The translations under genes were made by a program, and so were the position numbers. 64,000 bases of DNA from Xiphydria camelus. Lineage: Eukaryota; Arthropoda; Insecta; Hymenoptera; Xiphydriidae. The stretch is from the NCBI GenBank assembly GCA_963678675.1, contig OY783197.1, positions 24,533,934-24,597,933 of the forward strand. The letters are read 5' to 3'. This document shows, one piece after another, positions 63,701 to 64,000 of this stretch (its first letter is position 1; every line of letters starts with the position of its first letter). The notes beneath the pieces were generated by a model. That model searched no databases and had not been told where the DNA came from. It saw nothing but the letters and a program-made list of their open reading frames with translations.

Positions 63701-64000
63701 AGGGTGGAGAGAGCAGGATCGAAGTCGAAGAGTCCAATGCGAGTCTCTAATCGTATATTCTAACGGAGCCCTGAGAAGGACTGAGGGAGGTATCTCTAGG
63801 CCTCTCCCTCGACGCTCGAGTGACCTTGCATTTTTTTTTTTTTTTTTGAAGAGCGAGCGAGGAGGGGAATCTTTTCAAAACACCCGAGATGCTGTTGGGG
63901 TAGTGTCGGATTTTTACCGACTAAACCCCTCCTCGTGGTTACCAACCCGTGGGGTTCTGAATCTAGAAGAAGTTGGGGGCCTTGCGGGCTGGCAAAGGCC
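63701..64000. other. repeat-element end, no gene
   Basis: GCGGACCGAGCC-like GC content drops after 63720. A T homopolymer of about 17 lies at 63831-63847. GTGTCGGATTTTTACCGACT forms a stem (GTCGG and CCGAC) at 63904-63923. I think this is the end of a non-LTR type element that continues past the window, but no coding frame supports it. Confidence 0.35.

Overview
This window is nuclear DNA from an insect, probably hymenopteran. The evidence is short spliced introns with GT-AG borders, CpG-rich conserved genes, no prokaryotic organisation, and a dense load of PIF/Harbinger, THAP/P-element, mariner, piggyBac, BEL/Pao, Gypsy and jockey-like remnants typical of ant and wasp repeat islands. The order is inferred, not proved.

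Left part (1 to about 10.4 kb) is a gene island. It starts with the terminal exon of an unidentified acidic, lysine-rich protein (+ strand, to 982). Two complete minus-strand genes follow that I could splice exactly: lipase maturation factor 2 (ten exons, 3065-6659, 652 codons, including a GC-AG intron) and the KICSTOR subunit KICS2/C12orf66 (eight exons, 7814-10359, 451 codons). One KICS2 intron carries a 547-bp inverted-repeat transposon. The first is an ER membrane protein linked to lipase folding; the second belongs to the amino-acid branch of mTORC1 control. Nothing suggests that they work together.

From 10.6 kb to the right edge the DNA is a transposon graveyard in which PIF/Harbinger elements dominate. 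10.7-16.1 kb: small inverted-repeat elements, a Gypsy LTR with a decayed gag, a cluster of nested palindromes and Harbinger ends. 17.1-20.9 kb: an intact-looking THAP9/P-element-like transposase gene (955 codons in my model) with one exon duplicated in frame. 21.3-25.3 kb: a truncated Harbinger. 25.3-33.5 kb: two diverged Harbinger subfamilies joined tail to tail, one with an intact Myb/SANT partner gene, the other with a single-exon 559-codon gene nested in a Myb intron. 35-37.7 kb: a MADF plus DDE Harbinger element. 37.93-44.66 kb: a 6.7-kb composite of two inverted Harbinger copies with complementary lesions, ending in matching terminal repeats and an exact 3-bp direct repeat. 44.7-64 kb: an exonuclease-like pseudogene, an internally deleted mariner, chimeric Harbinger pieces, a GC-rich LTR-like block, piggyBac, MADF, jockey and BEL/Pao fragments, a large two-copy repeat of unknown type, a candidate BEN-like gene with a 5.3-kb intron, and a GC-rich 30-bp minisatellite.

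A Harbinger element normally needs two proteins, a DDE transposase and a Myb/SANT or MADF partner that takes it to DNA. This window holds at least five partner genes or remnants and at least eight transposase genes or remnants. Most are broken, so the live question is which combinations could still complement each other. I saw no rRNA, tRNA or CRISPR.
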